A DNA stretch of 6,496 bases from Solirubrobacterales bacterium (GTDB lineage Bacteria; Actinomycetota; Thermoleophilia; Solirubrobacterales; Solirubrobacteraceae): positions 1-6,496 of the forward strand of contig JACRMD010000042.1 in NCBI GenBank assembly GCA_016215085.1. Direction: 5' to 3'. Numbering within the stretch: position 1 is the stretch's first letter; each line of letters begins with the position of its first letter. The position numbers were made by a program, and so were the translations under genes. Positions 5,847-6,496 of the stretch are shown piece by piece. Under the pieces are notes generated by a model. The model did no database searches and was not told where the DNA came from. It saw nothing but the letters and a program-made list of their open reading frames with translations.

Positions 5847-5870
5847 CCGAAGTCCGCCGACGATCAGCGG

Positions 5871-5876
5871 TACCCT
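5871..5876 (+). promoter_or_regulatory. Candidate -10 hexamer (TACCCT) for the second acyltransferase
   Basis: TACCCT fits TANNNT and ends 9 bases before GTG 5886. The 54-base gap to meaB must hold both divergent promoters. No Shine-Dalgarno sequence precedes the GTG and no -35 is clear. Confidence 0.35.
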
Positions 5877-5885
5877 CCGCCCGCA

Positions 5886-6496
5886 GTGCAACGGGTCCTG
5901 ACGCCGCCGGCCCCGACGGGGGTGCCGGCGTTCCACGTACGTGGCGAGCCGCCGCCCCGCCACGGCGGGCCGCTGGTCCTGCTGCGCTTCATGCGCGAGC
6001 ACGGGATGCTCAACCGCCGGTACGCGCGGCTGCTCGTGCGGCTCGCGTGGCTGAAGCTCCGGTTCCGCGGGCGGCTGCAGCTCGACGGCTTCGCGTTCGT
6101 CGGGCCCGGCGTGACGCTGGAGATCGGGAAGGGCGCCGTGCTGCGCCTCGGGCGCTGGTCGTGGCTCGGCCACGGCTGCAAGATCCGCGTGCACGAGGGC
6201 GAGGTCTCGATCGGCGCGAAGACCGTGATGGGCCAGGAGTGCACGATCTCGGCGTTCCAGCACGTGTCGGTCGGCCGTGAGTGCATCGTCGCCGACCGCG
6301 TGATGCTCATCGACTTCGACCACGGCGTCGTCGAGGTCGAGCGGCCGATCCGCCAGCAGGGCATCTACAAGCGGGACGTCCGCGTCGGCAACAACGTGTG
6401 GGTCGGCTACGGCGCCTGCTTTCTGCGCGGCGCCACCGTGGGCGACAACTGCGTGGTCGGGACCAACAGCGTCATCACCAAGGACGTGCCCGACAA
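5886..6496 (+). CDS. Hexapeptide-repeat acyltransferase, 3' end outside window
   Basis: The frame starts at GTG 5886-5888 and stays open to the window end (203 complete codons). A Pro-rich N-terminus (VQRVLTPPAPTGVPAF) and a basic segment with LLRFMREHGMLNRRYARLL (32-50) precede left-handed beta-helix turns: LDGFAFVGPGVTLEIGKGAVLRLGRWSWLG, VSIGAKTVMGQECTIS, VSVGRECIVADRVMLIDFDHG, VRVGNNVWVGYGACFLRGATVGDNCVVGTNSVITKDVP. His146 in IDFDHG is the probable catalytic base, as in wcaF/nodL-type O-acetyltransferases. The closing NPAK-like end should follow just outside. I know similar proteins from Thermoleophilia, but their acceptor is unknown to me; a cell-surface sugar or lipid is the usual substrate of the superfamily. 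It is not a copy of the acyltransferase at 1958: beyond the repeat motif their sequences differ. Confidence 0.87.
   Translation, partial: MQRVLTPPAPTGVPAFHVRGEPPPRHGGPLVLLRFMREHGMLNRRYARLLVRLAWLKLRFRGRLQLDGFAFVGPGVTLEIGKGAVLRLGRWSWLGHGCKIRVHEGEVSIGAKTVMGQECTISAFQHVSVGRECIVADRVMLIDFDHGVVEVERPIRQQGIYKRDVRVGNNVWVGYGACFLRGATVGDNCVVGTNSVITKDVPD

Noticed and set aside
5832..6323. Upstream extension of the meaB frame
   Set aside because: It is antisense to the beta-helix acyltransferase and has no family similarity. MeaB homology begins at the ATG 5831, and the full length from there is normal.
1958..6496. Possible duplication of the two beta-helix acyltransferase genes
   Set aside because: They share only the hexapeptide fold pattern. 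N-termini, turn sequences and the catalytic-His context (DSSHTVDG versus IDFDHG) differ, so this is not a recent repeat.

Overview
The window is a GC-rich chromosomal segment (about three quarters G+C by eye) with densely packed genes and strong G/C preference at third codon positions. The mix of genes suggests an actinobacterium, most likely Thermoleophilia (Solirubrobacterales-like): an MCE/MlaD-type protein with a characteristic C-terminus, a degenerate GT-C-like membrane protein, a left-handed beta-helix acyltransferase of a type I associate with that class, MeaB, and many apparently leaderless starts. The taxonomic call is inference from protein style, not from a marker gene.

Layout. Positions 1-630 (+) hold the C-terminal part of an MCE-family protein, followed closely by a polytopic membrane protein (641-1906, +) and a hexapeptide-repeat acyltransferase (about 1958-2809, +). 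This left third is an envelope-flavoured block. It converges on a short membrane-anchored monohaem protein (2806-3252, -), which lies downstream of an HxlR/DUF24 regulator (3310-3765, -). The regulator is divergent from a zinc-independent NAD(P)H:quinone oxidoreductase (3913-4863, +). That gene converges on the MeaB-type GTPase (4860-5831, -), which is divergent from a second beta-helix acyltransferase (5886 to beyond the window end, +).

How it works together. The clearest functional unit is the HxlR regulator and quinone oxidoreductase pair. The 147-base gap between them holds a near-perfect inverted repeat, GT-N2-GACTCC-N6-GGAGTC-N2-AC, placed on a candidate promoter. The regulator keeps the N-terminal cysteine typical of redox- and quinone-sensing DUF24 proteins. 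The arrangement resembles the described QorR/qor2 pair of Corynebacterium glutamicum. A 30-codon reading frame starts inside the operator and ends in a TGATG overlap with the oxidoreductase start, so it could be a translationally coupled leader peptide.

Signals. Four starts have a TANNNT hexamer 6-9 bases upstream and no convincing Shine-Dalgarno sequence, which suggests widespread leaderless transcription. Both convergent gene pairs share a CTAG in which the two stop codons overlap. All five CTAG tetramers I found lie in stop codons or candidate -10 elements. I see no RNA genes, mobile elements, CRISPR arrays or convincing intrinsic terminators. No stretch over 300 bases is without a gene.
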